A stretch of 64,000 nt of DNA. Source: Nymphaea colorata. Its lineage: Eukaryota; Streptophyta; Magnoliopsida; Nymphaeales; Nymphaeaceae. A program made the position numbers and the translations under genes. The stretch lies in assembly GCF_008831285.2 (NCBI RefSeq), contig NC_045143.1:6767503-6831502 (forward strand), written 5' to 3'. The stretch's first letter is position 1. Every line of letters begins with the position of its first letter. Below are positions 13,016-25,513 of this stretch, piece after piece. The notes under the pieces were generated by a model. That model saw only the letters and a list, made by a program, of their open reading frames with translations. It was not told the origin of the DNA and made no database searches.

Positions 13016-13048
13016 GATCCGTTAGATGAGAAAAATGGCGCCGGTCGG

Positions 13049-13054
13049 TTTATA
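13049..13054 (-). promoter_or_regulatory. TATA box of gene A
   Basis: GCATATAAACC on the minus strand, 34 nt upstream of the first ATG (13015). A start site about 25-30 nt downstream would leave that first ATG with almost no leader and favour the Met at 12934. The block is shared by all four copies; the canonical TATAAA is only in A and C. Confidence 0.55.
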
Positions 13055-14084
13055 TGCTTCACACTGAACTGAAGTGTAAGTGAGCAGTGGGGCTTCGTCC
13101 AGCGGGGGCTCGGGCTTCGCCCAGCGAGGACTTTGAAAAGTATTCGGGGCCCGATCTACAAGGCCTACATCTACATTATTACAGAATGGAAGGGCACAGA
13201 CGTTGCATATGCCCCATGCATTAACTTCAGCAATGACTATTCGGGCCCCATCTACAAGGCCTACATTTGCATAAATACCGAATGAAAGGGCACATGAGAT
13301 GTTGCATAGGCCCCACTCATTAACTTCGAATTGTCCCCTTCCATTTGACTTGGTCGCTTGAGCTTAATGGTCTACCTACTCGCAAAAACTTGACTTGTTT
13401 TTCTACTAGAAGCCCAAGCTTCCAGGTCCGTGGCTCCAAACTCTTGGCCGGTTGGTTATATTCTCGAACCAAATCCGAAGCTGGTTATTTACGCTGTTTT
13501 CTTTTTTTTTTTTTATGTAATTTCATGATTAACACAAAAAGGGGTTTCTTGTAGGAATTAATAGGAAAACAGCAAAAAAAATATTCGATAAAGATAATAC
13601 TTGTCAATATATATATATATATCGTTGTGACCGAATAGACCCTTTTAAACAGTAAAAAAAAACGTGTTTGTTTCTCTTGTAGCGTTATATCATTATTTCA
13701 TAAGAACATCAATCAGAACAAAAAATGTTTATGCCTTTGTCCTTCTTATACTATTATCTCATTATCTCATAATATATTTCTAATATATCTCTTTAAACAG
13801 TAACAAAATGTTTTCTTTTTTATCCCTCTTATAGTGTTATCTCAATATCTCATAAATATTTTATTGTCTTCTAAACATTATTGCATAAAAAATTTACCAT
13901 CTCATCAGCCATTTGTCTCGAACATTAACTCGATAGCCCATTCAAGGACAGGGTTGGTCGAAGATGAATCGACTGGTGCAATCAATAGACACTAATACCC
14001 CTCATTTGATGGCGGGAACGATCATGTAGCTTGTACTTAAATATATTTTTCTTCAAAAATACCGTTCGGTACATCAAAATGGCT

Positions 14085-14985
14085 TTATTGAAAGGACGAG
14101 GTGGACGGTGAGAGAAAAGGAAAAGGAAATTTATTGGTCGAGGCTTCTTCATAACACTTCAAACATTCACAGCAAAGTGAGTTATTGCGTGCAGCAGCGG
14201 TTACTGTCTTTCTGAGAGCAGTTCTACTAGTGGGAGTTCTCTTTTGTAGGTTGTGCTTATCGTCTATTTTTTGCTTATTGCAGATCAACAATGTCTACTT
14301 CAATTGATAATGACTCTTGTTTGATGTCAAATGGGGTGAAGTCCAACTATACATTGGACCAAACTTGAAGAAATTAAAAATGATAGAATAATAGGTGAAT
14401 CCGATGTTTTCACATAACAGAAAGAGGATGATGTTGTTGTTGCAGCAGAACATATGTCACACAAGATGGAGCAGGTAGTCGAGGAGGAGAAGGAATGCGT
14501 AAAGAAAAAGAAGAGGTCCACATGGTGGAAACAAATGGAGATGTCATAGAGACGAAGGCAGAGGCTGTGAAGTCGGACAATGCAGGGGATGATGAACTTG
14601 AAGAGGAGGAGGTGGCTGAAATGAGGGTACATGCCAGGGAGACGAGGAGAAAAGGGGTTTGAGGAGGAAGAAGTTGTGAAAACAAAGGAAGATACCGTAG
14701 AGATGAAGAGATAGGCCATGACGTCAAACAACACCGGGAAGAGGAACTTGAGGAGGAGGAGGTGGCAGAAAGGAGTGTACAGGCCGGGGAGACCTACAAT
14801 GTAGGGGAAAAGGGGCTTGAGCAGGAGGAGATGGCAGAAATGAGGGGACAGACAGCCTAGATGGAGAAAGGAGGGGAGATTGGATTTCAGCTGGAGTTGT
14901 TGGCCCAAGGGGACGACTCTCGGAGGCATAGGATGCAGGGGCAGAGGGATTAGTGTTGGATGTGCATACTGTACATGCACTAAAA
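14085..14985 (+). pseudogene. Acidic-repeat gene remnant, copy in A unit
   Basis: The plus strand carries a degenerate reading frame rich in Glu, with repeats of the type EEEEVAEM and GETxNxGEKGLEQEEM (about 14,590-14,860). The related copy in unit II is at 47,778-48,540. The A copy keeps the base whose loss breaks the C copy at GDDEL, but has its own frame breaks near 14,640-14,660 and an early stop after the MSTSI start near 14,290. No family recognised. The minus-strand frames here are shadows. Confidence 0.4.
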
Positions 14986-15442
14986 ATTAGAGGTTTTAGG
15001 CGGAGGAAACCTGATTTGGATATAGGGACAGCGAAATCATTGTGAACTCGCTGTCCTTTCCTTATGTTGTCATTCCCACCATTTCTGCTTGAAGGCCAAG
15101 CTTTTTTCAGCACCAGCTAACTATCTCCTTCCTTCCTTCAATGGGAACTTCACTCTCTTATTTTTCTTCTTCCATACGGTGTGAAGGTTAAGTACGTATA
15201 TGCTAAGATCATGCAATACAAAAGATATTCAAGTAAATATGCATATAGACCTTTTTTGGACAAAAGTCATTTGTAAACTTTACATATAAGTATATGGACT
15301 ACCCTATAAGAGCATTCAATTAGATATAAACATATACATTTTCATTCACTAAGGTCAATATTGAAACTTCACTCGGTCTCAACCAAATTTGCACACCAGC
15401 CACATAACGCAAGCAGGAATCTTTGAGGCACTCACATACATG

Positions 15443-15634
15443 CAGGGGCGGATGTTGGGGGGCTCACCTGGGCCATGGCTTGGGTGAGTGTAGAAAAAAA
15501 AATTATATTGAAGAAATCAAATTTTTTTAATTTGGCCCGACCCATTGCTCTTTTTTCTCCGACCTGTCGCTCCTCTTGGCCCGATCCGCGGATCGTTTGG
15601 CCCGACCTTGAAAAAAATTCTGGCATCGCCCCTG
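15443..15634. mobile_element. 192-bp non-autonomous hAT element (MITE)
   Basis: Ends CAGGGGCGGATG and CATCGCCCCTG are inverted repeats typical of a plant hAT group. It is flanked by CATACATG (15,435-15,442) and GATACATG (15,635-15,642), an 8-bp target duplication with one mismatch. The paralogous site in unit II (49,123-49,130) is empty, so insertion followed the block duplication or was lost there. Confidence 0.88.
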
Positions 15635-15642
15635 GATACATG

Positions 15643-16815
15643 TGTCCATGCTGGGTGGAGTCGCCCATTATTTTGGTGATCTTTAAAAAAAAAATGTTGT
15701 TTGGATTTTTAAAGCTTTTGGCTACCATTTTTTTTCTTTATGGGGGGCTCTTTTTTTTATCGATAAGAAATATTCCTAGTTATTACACAATTTATTGTGC
15801 ACTGGCCGGTCCATATTTGGGCCCGATCGTTGTTCAATGAGGTGGATTGCTGGATGTGCCTTTCGACCCAGCTTGGCCCATCACATGGGTAGGACACCAG
15901 CTATTCCATATCACCCACTAGTTGGTTAAGGTGCACCAATCTTTATATGTCTTCAACAACTTGTTGTAGTCAGTGTTTGGACGTGCCATTCATGTAAGTA
16001 GTGAGAACTGAAGGCGAAAATGACTCAGTTAGAATATATACACCCTCCAAGCAATGACCGAGCAGCCAAGCCTTGTAGGCGGGGTCACTAATACGAAAAT
16101 AAAAAAAAGCTTAAACTAAATAGAAGAAATTACAAATTAACGCTCAAATAACGGTGGAATGAAAAACAGTCACAGCAAATGTTCTCAAGATCAACATCAA
16201 AACCGTGTTCTTCTCTTTTTTTTTGTCCAATTCTCAAAGGAACCGATCCTTATTAAAAACATTTAAAAAAATCATAAAAATGTCACTGAAAAATTAAAAA
16301 ATTAAAAAGAATGACAGGCTGCAACCGCAAGTTCAACCATCACCTTACAAGATTCAAGGGATTTTACATGATCTTAAAGGATGAAAAAGAGAGCATAATC
16401 CTTCAACTTCTTCCAAGCCGGGAGGGGGGAATGGCGCCGGACACAGAGAATGCTGATGCAAACGAGCAGGACCAGTTAGTTTGTGGCGGGTAATTCCAGT
16501 TCAACCAAGCAATATGCCCTGTGAGGGGGGGTTTATTTTTATTTTTAGTTTTTTACATTGTTTTTATGTAAGAGAACGAATTTGTCATTTAATGATTATT
16601 TTAGTACTTTCTAATAAGAAAAGTTTTTTTCAGAATTATGAAGAAAACTAGCATCAGTTCTTTGATGTGATTGAAAACATGGGTGGTGGTCTGTTATTTG
16701 CTCATTATTTTGGCAGTCTTTTGTAATTTTTTAAACCAAATATGATTTAAAATAAGTTTTATATATTTTAAAAATAAGGTCTTAAGGTTTATTAATTTTG
16801 TTTTGAAACGTGAGA

Positions 16816-16873
<58 letters not shown>

Positions 16874-17640
16874 GTATGCGTGCGTGAATGGTTAGTCTAG
16901 CTATGTCACTCAATTCACTAGGGCAGTTTGATTCATTGTGATATATAGTTGGGAGAAAGATGAAAATAAAAGAGTGTGAACTAATATAAGATAAATATGC
17001 CTCATCAGCTTTTCTCCTTGTATATCTATCAATCACTAATTTGGAAAAAGTTGAGGGCTGAAATAATTTTTTTATCTACCTAACATTTAAGTGTCTAGCA
17101 CCTATTGTTATATAAACAAATATGTTGTGCCAAGAGTTCAAAATGCCTTTTAGAAGGAAAAATCAAATGAATTTCGTTGATGAAAATAGTGGCCTTGATG
17201 AGAAGGGGTTCCCTCTTCGATATAGTGGCAACGAATTCCAACCCGTAATCCAAGCACTAAAACATATAAATGCAGCGGTTTGCAGTTTGGGAATACTAGC
17301 ATTATGTTATTATCTCATATATTTAACCTAAACATTAGTTAGATTATTTGATGAATCTGCCCTACTTTTTTAGTAGATGAGTAAAACAGTAACATACGTT
17401 TTTCGGAAAAGCCCCTAAGATTATCCCGATATCTACCATCAACCACAGTGAGTGAAGAGAGCAGCAGGCATCAATTAAGGGAAGAGGTTGATCCGCTTCA
17501 TATGATTCACCATCGCCAAGTTGCCATTGTAATAATAAGGAGCTTCATGAGGTTGCGATCGTTGTGTGATCGATGCTGGCTGTGGAAACAAGCTGGCTTT
17601 GTGTGATCGATGCTGACTTGCGAAATTAATCTCCCTGTCT
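15643..17640. other. Intergenic region between A and B units
   Basis: No gene supported. Positions 16,190-17,330 match 34,470-35,060 upstream of B (shared AACCGCAAGTTCA and AAGAGTTCAAAATG), so the block belongs to the older A/B duplication. Contains an (AT)n tract at 16,823-16,869. Confidence 0.55.
16823..16869. repeat. (AT)n microsatellite
   Basis: Uninterrupted TA dinucleotides; a shorter one lies at the matching place, 34,858-34,875. Confidence 0.95.
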
Positions 17641-18323
17641 ACAGGGCCAGCGTAATTGAAAGGACAGTGCAGCTGCCGGACCGAATGTCAGTGGTAATGT
17701 GATAAGAATAGCAGCTACCGCCGACCTGTCCTCTTTCACTTGACTTCGCTGCTTGATCGATACGTGATCCAGCTGATCATCAGCTGCTTGTAAAAGCTTG
17801 AGTTCTTCTTCACTTACAAGCCCAGCTAGCTTCCCCGTCCGGCGCTAGAACAAAAACCTCGTCTAGATCGCCTGGTCAGCCCAGAGCTTGTCACTAAGAA
17901 TGTACAATGAGCGAGTTCGGCCAGCTTGAGCTTTGCTTGAGTCACATATTGCTTGACTCGAGTTACATGTTGACGAGCTTGACTTATTTAAGCTCGTGTC
18001 ACTTGGTTCTCTTTTTTTTCATTAAATGAAAATAAAAACAACAAAAAAAGGTATTAGAATCTGGCAAAGATTACCAACATATCCAGGATGATTAACAAAC
18101 AACAAAAACATGAGCAAATGGAGCTCGTGTAACTCGAATTCGACTGCTTTATAACTCGAGTATTAACTTAAACTCATATCAGGCTCGATAAGCTACCATG
18201 AGTGAATTTGAATCGAGATCGAGATGACTCAAAATTGGTTGTACGTTCCTACTTATAAAATATCACTGACTGATCAGGGCAGCTAGCACCACTGCCAGAC
18301 TCGTTTCAGCTCTTTGTCACCAT

Positions 18324-18441
18324 CGCCAAGTTGCCATCGGATTTAGGTTGAGTTTGGCCCTACCTGGATTCAACCTACAACACCCATCCCCTTTAGTTGC
18401 ACTTTAGCCCACCCTTGCAAAAAATTCTGGCTTCGCCCCTG
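18324..18441. mobile_element. Small truncated hAT-type insertion
   Basis: Exact 8-bp duplication GTCACCAT at 18,316-18,323 and 18,442-18,449. The right end is GGCTTCGCCCCTG, the same terminus as the element at 15,634. The left end lacks the matching CAGGGGCG, so it is truncated or rearranged. The matching B/C boundary (about 35,930-35,965) has no insertion. Confidence 0.6.
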
Positions 18442-18759
18442 GTCACCATGAATGATTTTGCTTTTGGATTGACAAGTTAACCAGATCAGAATGTCGGTAA
18501 GACAATGTTAATATTCGACATGCAATATTAAGTCAAACTGCTTTTAAACGGTTGAAACAAATTCATGTCAAATCAAGCAATACAAAGAAATGCAGACCAA
18601 ACACCATTGGTTTGATAATGAAGCAATAGAAGAAATGTAGGCCAAGCATTTGCCTTAATTTGTCAGCCGGAGAAGTCATGAAGGCACTTTCCACGTTATG
18701 ACATTAACATGTTCCATCTTAACTATTAAAGTATTCATGCCCCTACATAACTACAATAG

Positions 18760-18990
18760 TTGGCCGATGCCATTAATGAATTGATGTGGAATATTAAAGC
18801 AGATGCATCTTATCCCCACTTCCACTCGAAGAACCAGTCAAGCTTAACCTTTACAAGGATTGGATTCGCTGTCAAGCGATACAAGAAATGTAGGCCAAGC
18901 ATTTGCCTTAAGTTGTCGGCAGGAGAAGCCATGAAGGCACTTTCCATGTCTGCCATGTTCACACGTTTTAACAGAGCGGCATTTCGGTAA
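18760..18990 (+). other. Conserved 76-codon ORF in boundary repeat
   Basis: Starts MADAINELMWNIKADASY and contains KRYKKCRPSICLKLSAGEAM. The counterpart at 49,686-49,919 stays open despite compensating small in-frame indels, and a weaker trace lies near 440-550. No family recognised and no splice context; it may simply be a young repeat. Confidence 0.25.
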
Positions 18991-19138
18991 TTTTGTAAGA
19001 TGAAAAATCTCCAAGTTCCATTTTGCCCTAATAATATGGAAATAGTCTATTACCAGGGTTATTTTCAGGCCCATAACACATGGTCCCTTGTTAAGGGTAA
19101 TAACATATGACCCGACCCGCTTCAAGAAGTGTAGCATT

Positions 19139-19250
19139 CGAAGCTCTATACTAAGCACCAAGGCAGCCTTAAACTCAAAGGCAAGAGAAAAGGGAGACAT
19201 CAAATTAAATGTACACCTAAGCACCGACGCAGCCTTAGACTCGGACTCGG
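19139..19250. repeat. Short minisatellite, about 1.5 copies
   Basis: Unit of about 65-75 bp with CTAAGCACC, GCAGCCTTA and GGGAGACATCAAATTAA. The paralogous site at about 50,176-50,398 has about three copies. Confidence 0.7.
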
Positions 19251-20619
19251 AGGTAAAATTAAATTATTTGAACGGATCAATTTGGTTCACCACCTGTTTG
19301 ACCATTGTGCATTACAAACATTATTACCCAATCTGCACATTGATTTGTTCCCATATATGTACGCATGCGTACATGCATGCGAGTGTGTGTGTGTGCATGC
19401 ACACGCATTTGTGAGAGAGAGAGACGTGTTTGCTTGTAAAATTTGACCTTTCCACGTACCTATTTTTCAACATTTGACTTGTCTTCATTTAATTTGTGCA
19501 GGTTTTTCAAAAAACTGGGCCACAACCTGTCGATATGAGACTTGAGTATTCACTAGGTAATCAAGCTAAGGGCTATGATTTACCATTCTATTGTCCAAGT
19601 ATCTAAATGTCATCATAATCATAATGTAAGAACAAAACAAGCATGTTCTAAATTTTGGAAGTAATGTTTAGTGGAAATCTAATTTGTCCTTCAAAACTTT
19701 GGACTCATAATAAATGACATTATAGTATTCTCATTGTCATTATAGGTCATGAAATGATTTTTTCTAATCTACATGATGCATGCATCTGAAATATTTAATG
19801 ATTAGGATGGAGCTATGTTTAAAGTTGAGAATAGGATCCAGATTTTAAAGCTTGTACTTGAGGATTTTAATTGTTGATTGGCCAGGGTTTGGTCTATTTT
19901 TAATTTATGGTTTTTTTAACTTATTCATGACTTTAGGTTTAGACCTTCAGTTTAGAACTTGAGCCATGGTTGTATGGGGGGTAGTTTTAGGCGTTCAAAG
20001 TGTCATTATTTCTAATTGATGATTAAAATTCGAATTTCAATCTAATTAAGGGTCTAACCCAGAGCTTTTATTTTTTAAAAAAAAGTATGTTTTAATGACA
20101 TATGGATTATGAATTTTTTATCATCTTTTCTGAACCTTATGAAACAATGCTTTAAGGGTTGCAGCACATCAATTTAATTTTCTTGAGTTTAGGGTTTTGA
20201 TTTTCATTTTAAGAGTTGGGTCACTGTACTATAAGGGTAGTTTAAGGCTTCCAAAGTATCATTTTAGTTGATGATTTAAATTTCAATCTAACCAAGGGTT
20301 TAACTTAACTCTTTAGTTTCAAATATGTTTTAGCCACGTATGAATTTTTTATCATCCCTTTTTAATATTATGAAACTATATTTTAAGGTTTGCAAGACGT
20401 TAATCGGTAATCACCTCAAATTTTTCAAAAATTTACATTTATTTTTTTGAATATATTATGATGAATTTGCAATAAATTTCAACGATTTTTTACCTCAAAC
20501 ACTTCCATTTCACTTGATTTTGATTGTTTCCTCTAATTTGATCATCAACTTTATTTGAGACTCATTTGGAATTAATCTTGGACATAGAACCCAAGCCAAA
20601 CCCTAAGCTAAACCTATTT

Positions 20620-21350
20620 TATAACTCATATTCAAATTCAGATCTTTATCTAAATCCTAGCTTTAAATCTAAAAATGATTGTTAGATCCAAATCTGGATC
20701 CAAATGCCAGCTTTAGATCCCAAACTGATGCCTAGATCCAAATTCCTATATTTAGATTTAAAACAGATCCCTAGATCAGGATCTAGACTCAAATTACAAC
20801 TCTGGATTTAAAATTGAGCCGAAGATTTATCATCCAAAGCCAAAACTCATTTCAGATCCAAAACCGGTCCAACTCCAAATTTGAGTCCAAATTTCTAATT
20901 TATCACCCAAAATGGAGCCTTGAATCCAAACCGAGGTCCAAAATAGAATTCCAGATCCGGGATTAGATCAAAATCGCAGTTTTGGACCCATTTGATCCAA
21001 ATTTGATGCTTGGAACCAACTTAGATATGATCCAGATCTAAGATCCAAAATCTTGTCCTGTATCCTTATTCAGTTCCAAAATTTTAATCCAGATCCAAAT
21101 TAAGATCCAATTCTATGTTTATATCTCAATCCAGATACAAATCTAAGATACAGATCCAAATATGAACTTCACATTTAAGTTTAATATCCAAATCTACGAT
21201 ACAGATCCAAATCTGAACTTCACATCTAAGTTTAATATCCAAATCCAAATATATTATTCCAGATTCATTCAAAGCTTTCATCTAGATCCAACTCAAGATT
21301 TGATCCCTAGATCCATTTTCAGATCCAAATCCATATTTGAGATCCACATT
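20620..21350. repeat. Degenerate GATCCAAAT-rich array, copy 1
   Basis: About 730 bp in which variants of AGATCCAAATC recur every 10-25 bases with no fixed period. The paralogous array is at 52,190-52,915. Open frames across it are low-complexity artefacts. Confidence 0.8.
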
Positions 21351-21654
21351 TATTGCATGCACTCATTTTCAGCTTAGAAATTTTAAATTGGAACTATATT
21401 AACTTTTGAATCGGGTTTCTGATCCAAATTCTAGTTCCCGACCTTTCACAAGCTCAAGAATCAATGCATTATGGTCATTTTCTGAAGTACCTTTAGTTTC
21501 CTATTCAAAATTTTCCAAAATACCCTGAATTAGTTCAAAATATCTTTGAATTTTCAAATGCCGTTAATTTTCTCAAATTTTCATTCATTTTCGAGGAAGA
21601 CCCTCGCTTTTGTCAAAGATACCCAAAATAAGCTTTTCTCTCCCCCATCTCACT

Positions 21655-21880
21655 GCTGACTGGCAGGCTAGTCGTACTTGGTGCGGCCAGCCCATGCACT
21701 GGCCAGCCAGGTTGGCACGGCCAGGCTAGGCTGTGCCTGGCGGAACCAACAGTGGCAGCGGCGGCCAAACCTGGCCAGTTATGGCCCTAGTGAGCCGGCA
21801 GCCATGGCTGTTATGGACAAACTGCTTTTGGTTAGGCCCGGTTAGTTCTACCTTGCCAGGTCTGGCCTGTTCAAGCTAGG
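21655..21880. repeat. GC-rich GGCCAG-type repeat, copy 1
   Basis: Abrupt GC-rich stretch dominated by GGCCAG, GGCTAGG and CTGGCC words in A/T-rich surroundings; expanded paralog at 53,235-53,625. Confidence 0.65.
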
Positions 21881-21881
21881 C

Positions 21882-22280
21882 ATGTGGCTGACTTACAGTT
21901 TGCCAGGCGGCCTCCAATCACCCTTATTTCCCTCCTCTAAGACAACATCCCTCACGCCCTTGAGCTCTCTTTCCTCTCATCTCTTCCTTCAGTCTCTTGC
22001 TCTCTTCCTTTCATTCCCTCAAACCCTTCATCTTTTTATTTTGTTTCTCTTCGTATTCAATATCAAGCTTCCATTTCCAATCAGAGGAAACCTTGGAGGA
22101 GCTCGTGAAGAGTTTATCTCCATTGAAGCTGCCACCAAAGAGCCTCGTCTTGCCCATAAGAGCCAAAAAACATCTCCCCCAAACGGCGGATCGGGTGATG
22201 CCTTTGGCCCGCTGTGCGTAAGTACAAACACTGCCCCGTTGGTGCCCACCATATGGAATTTGCAAACAAAACCAAAATAA
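21882..22280 (+). other. Possible gene fragment start in B unit
   Basis: A pyrimidine-rich leader followed by a frame coding KLPFPIRGNLGGAREE and then Lys/Pro-rich sequence. The D-unit copy (53,808-54,266) is longer. No family recognised, and the two copies differ by indels. Weak support as a gene. Confidence 0.2.
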
Positions 22281-22926
22281 GAGAAAATATCAAATTGCAC
22301 ACCTTTGTTAAGCACATTGTAGAGAAAAGGGATATTGCAACAAATGACAGAGAAACAGCAAAAAAATCTGTAGCAAAAGCAAGACAAATTGGAATCAAGA
22401 TAATTGTCATGACAAGAACCGGATATCTGGAAAAATATAATAATGTAATACCATTCAAAATCAATCAGATGAAACACTGAATTTCCATTCTTGAATAACA
22501 TAATAACGCAATACCATCAACTTATCAGGCAGACCAGACCACTCACACGTGTTTTGCTTTATCATTTGGTAGAATCATATTTCCATACAAAGTTTCGATG
22601 TAAAAGCCTCACTAACATTTTGATGACGTCTTTGTACTTTCCTTTCTACATTTTTCCATTCTAAAATGCTTTTTTTATTTATTCTTAAACATAAAAGTGC
22701 AAATAGACACGAGAAACTTAGAAATAGCAAAAAATGCATATACTTTACTAAAAATGTGGTGCACAAAGCAAGACGATAGTCATGCAAACGGTTTGTGTGT
22801 GTCTGCGCATGGAAGCTCTCATGTAGATAGCCTGCATAAATAAAAAAAAATTCACCCGATTTTTAGATTTCCAAACAACCACGTTGAGACTTAGGACCAT
22901 TCCACTTGGCAGGATGCCCTGGACCA

Positions 22927-24972
22927 TCATTTGTTTTTCTTTTTTAGAAGCAGGAAAGGAGAATATCTTCTGGTCAGAGCTTGAGGCCTGTTTTGCAGAA
23001 ACCAGATCATTTGAAATACTTGGTTTTGCAGTTTCACTCTTACGCGTTTAGTTTCTTTTCTATATGCTGTCCCAGAGAAATATTGGACATTTGGCAGCGC
23101 AGCAGTAGTAATGGCAGGTTCTTCTGGTTGAGTTATGAATTTTTCATCTTGGGGGGTTCTGCAAGAAATTATTTTGCATATCCTTCGCTGCCACATGAAA
23201 ATTTAACTATCTCAGATGAACTGGCGCTGTTATGTGATTCAGTTCATTATTTATGCTGATCTGATTCATCGGAAACCTTCCTCGTCAAAGACTAATAATA
23301 ATAACTTTTAATATCAGAGCTGAATATCCTTGCTTCTGAACCATGGGCAATTGAGCCTATGTTTTCCCCATCTGATGAAAATATTGCCATCGTATTTTCC
23401 ATTCTTTTTGAAGGATTTAGAAACACAATTGGGAAAAGGTGATATGCTGATTCGGTTAGTCGACTCTCCTGGTTGTGCACAATATTCTCTGTCGAGAAGA
23501 AATCTACCTGAACTATGTTCTAGAACATTCTCCCTTCCAGTCGAGGACAAGGATCTCATGAAATGTGCTTTCCGCAGCCCTTCAGATTCACAGTTCATAT
23601 GAAATTTAGGTGACAGATAGTGCATGGGCGGCGCCATCTGGAACATTCTCCCTTCCAGTCGAGGACAAGGATGATCTCACGAAATGCGATTTCAACCAAA
23701 TCTTCTTCTGATTCCCCTTGTGCCAGTCGTTCGCTGCTCCGGGCTCCCATTCACATTTTTCAGGCTCATAACGTAGAATGCATCTTATCTTTCACACCCA
23801 TTATGATCGAATTTTGAAATGAAAAATGAGAAGCACCATCATATCTGAAAACTAAAACAACATTTCCATTTAAAGAGTTCTGTTCTACAAATTCCCGCCG
23901 GCCATTGTCGAAAGAGAATCTGCCACCTGCTTTCTTCAACTGAACATTCCAAACGGTGCAGCTAGGACCCCCTAAGAAGACAGTTTTATGTTGCTCTCCA
24001 ACCGTACGTTGTACAAAATTTTGTGGGATTTCCTATCGGACATTATAAACGTTACTTAAAGGAAACCATGTAGCAAGAAAGATGCACCATAGATTGTTCA
24101 GTTGACAGGTGACTACAACTTAAAAATAATCACTATGTTAATCATTTCAAGAGAAAGCAAAAACTGGTAAAACTGAAAAGGTCATAATTTTACATGCTTT
24201 GCAAGAAAACAGGCAAATTGGTAGAAGGCTGAACATAGTGACTTAGTTGAGAAGTCGCCTACAAGAACCTTGAGAAAGTAAAAATCTTCAGGTGAGTCCA
24301 TGTCTCCAAGAAAAGTGGTCTTTCTATTTCTTACACACACCAGACATCATCTTCACGTTCACGAAAAACTTGTTTTAAGAAACTTTTTAAGCAAAGCCAA
24401 GAAAGTTACTACAAGATATGATGCTCTACAAAACAAATTCTGCTGCGGGACATTTTTCACACCATCAAAATTCGCCTTCCTGCAATTTTCACATGCTTGA
24501 CAACGAAATCCAGTAAACTTTTATAAAAATGATAAGCTAAAAACCATTCCCAAACATTGTATCAAACAGTTACAGGCATGGTTGAATGTCCATCATCTAG
24601 CAGAAGGAACCAACAAATTATGAGGCCATATAACCATCTCAAACGGACCCATTTCTCATTAAGCTCAGACAGCATATATACCTCAATCAAGAGCAACCAA
24701 TGAAGCTCTCAAAGGAAAAGATACAAAAGTCTGAAAAATGCTTACAATCAACTATGGCTCAAAAATTTAACATAACCATTCCCTCAAAGTACACAAACAT
24801 GCATAGAGAACTCCATCACCTTCACCACAGCCCTTCTCCACAAAAGTATACGCAGGGGTGGACCATCGACAACGATGAAATGACGACAAACAATGGACAT
24901 CAATAAACTCAACATGCATAGCATCTTTAATATCACTCCATTGACAACCCTAAAAACAGAAAAATAAGACAA
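22927..24972 (-). pseudogene. 3' part of a decayed gene of unknown function (B unit)
   Basis: Minus-strand coding-like blocks in the same order as in the D unit: one near 24,930-24,780 begins after TTTTTAG with codons for GCQWSDIKDA and breaks after LREWL, where the D copy stays open; one at 23,646-23,314 codes KAHFMRSLSSTGRENVLEHS; one at 23,196-22,927 codes PEEPAITTAALPNVQYFSG. Together with 25,183-25,422 they look like pieces of one minus-strand gene. I do not recognise the family. Confidence 0.35.
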
Positions 24973-25130
24973 TATATCCCCCTGATTCTATAGACCTATC
25001 ACCGTCACATGAATAACCGACAGACGAGAGAAAAAAACCCTAGAAGTTTTATTTCATCTGGAAATTAGCCACTACCACGGCACAGATTTAAGCATGGAGA
25101 TATTGATTCGGATCAAACACAATTACCTGT

Positions 25131-25177
25131 GTGTGTGTGTGTGATTGAGTGAGAGAGAAAGAGAGAGAGAGAGAGTT
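25131..25177. repeat. (GT)n(GA)n microsatellite
   Basis: Within the intron after the transit-like exon; the unit II counterpart is at 56,577-56,629. Confidence 0.9.
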
Positions 25178-25182
25178 ATAAC

Positions 25183-25422
25183 CTGATGACTTGGAGGACA
25201 GTCATTGGACGACAAGGCTGATGATAAAGAGATGAGTCTCTTTGCCTGCAGCCGGGGACGGGAGAAGAGAGAGACTGTCCGCCCAGCGAGAGATGGACGA
25301 TCACAGAGATTTTGAATGCAGGGAAGCAGCCACTGGTCGGACCTGATCTTCACGATCGACGTTGGGATTCGGAGCACATGGAAGCAGAGAAAAGAGGGGG
25401 ATTTTGAGCGCAGGAAAGCCAT
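25183..25422 (-). CDS. First exon with organelle-transit-like N-terminus (unknown gene)
   Basis: ATG at 25,422 opens exactly 80 codons ending at a donor-like CATCAG|GTTATAAC. The peptide begins MAFLRSKSPSFLCF, is rich in Ser, Arg and Leu and nearly free of acidic residues, as plant mitochondrial or plastid transit peptides are. In unit II the same exon (56,645-56,882) has a 1-nt deletion and stops after SESQRRS. Downstream exons are damaged in this copy, so the product is probably not made. Confidence 0.4.
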
Positions 25423-25513
25423 CGTTACTCTCCTCGATCTCCAGGAGAAATAAAAAATGGAGCCCTAAGTTCGAGCCCTCCTTCTTCGCCTTCTCCCTCG
25501 CGGGAAGATAAAA

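Noticed and set aside
14327-15113. Long minus-strand ORFs rich in Leu, Pro and Ser (217 and 129 codons)
   Set aside because: Antisense of the acidic repeat region on the plus strand; composition mirrors GAGGAGG repeats.
22114-22501. Minus-strand ORFs with hydrophobic stretches (also 53,684-54,382)
   Set aside because: Antisense to a pyrimidine-rich leader and A/T-rich sequence; frames not kept between the two copies.
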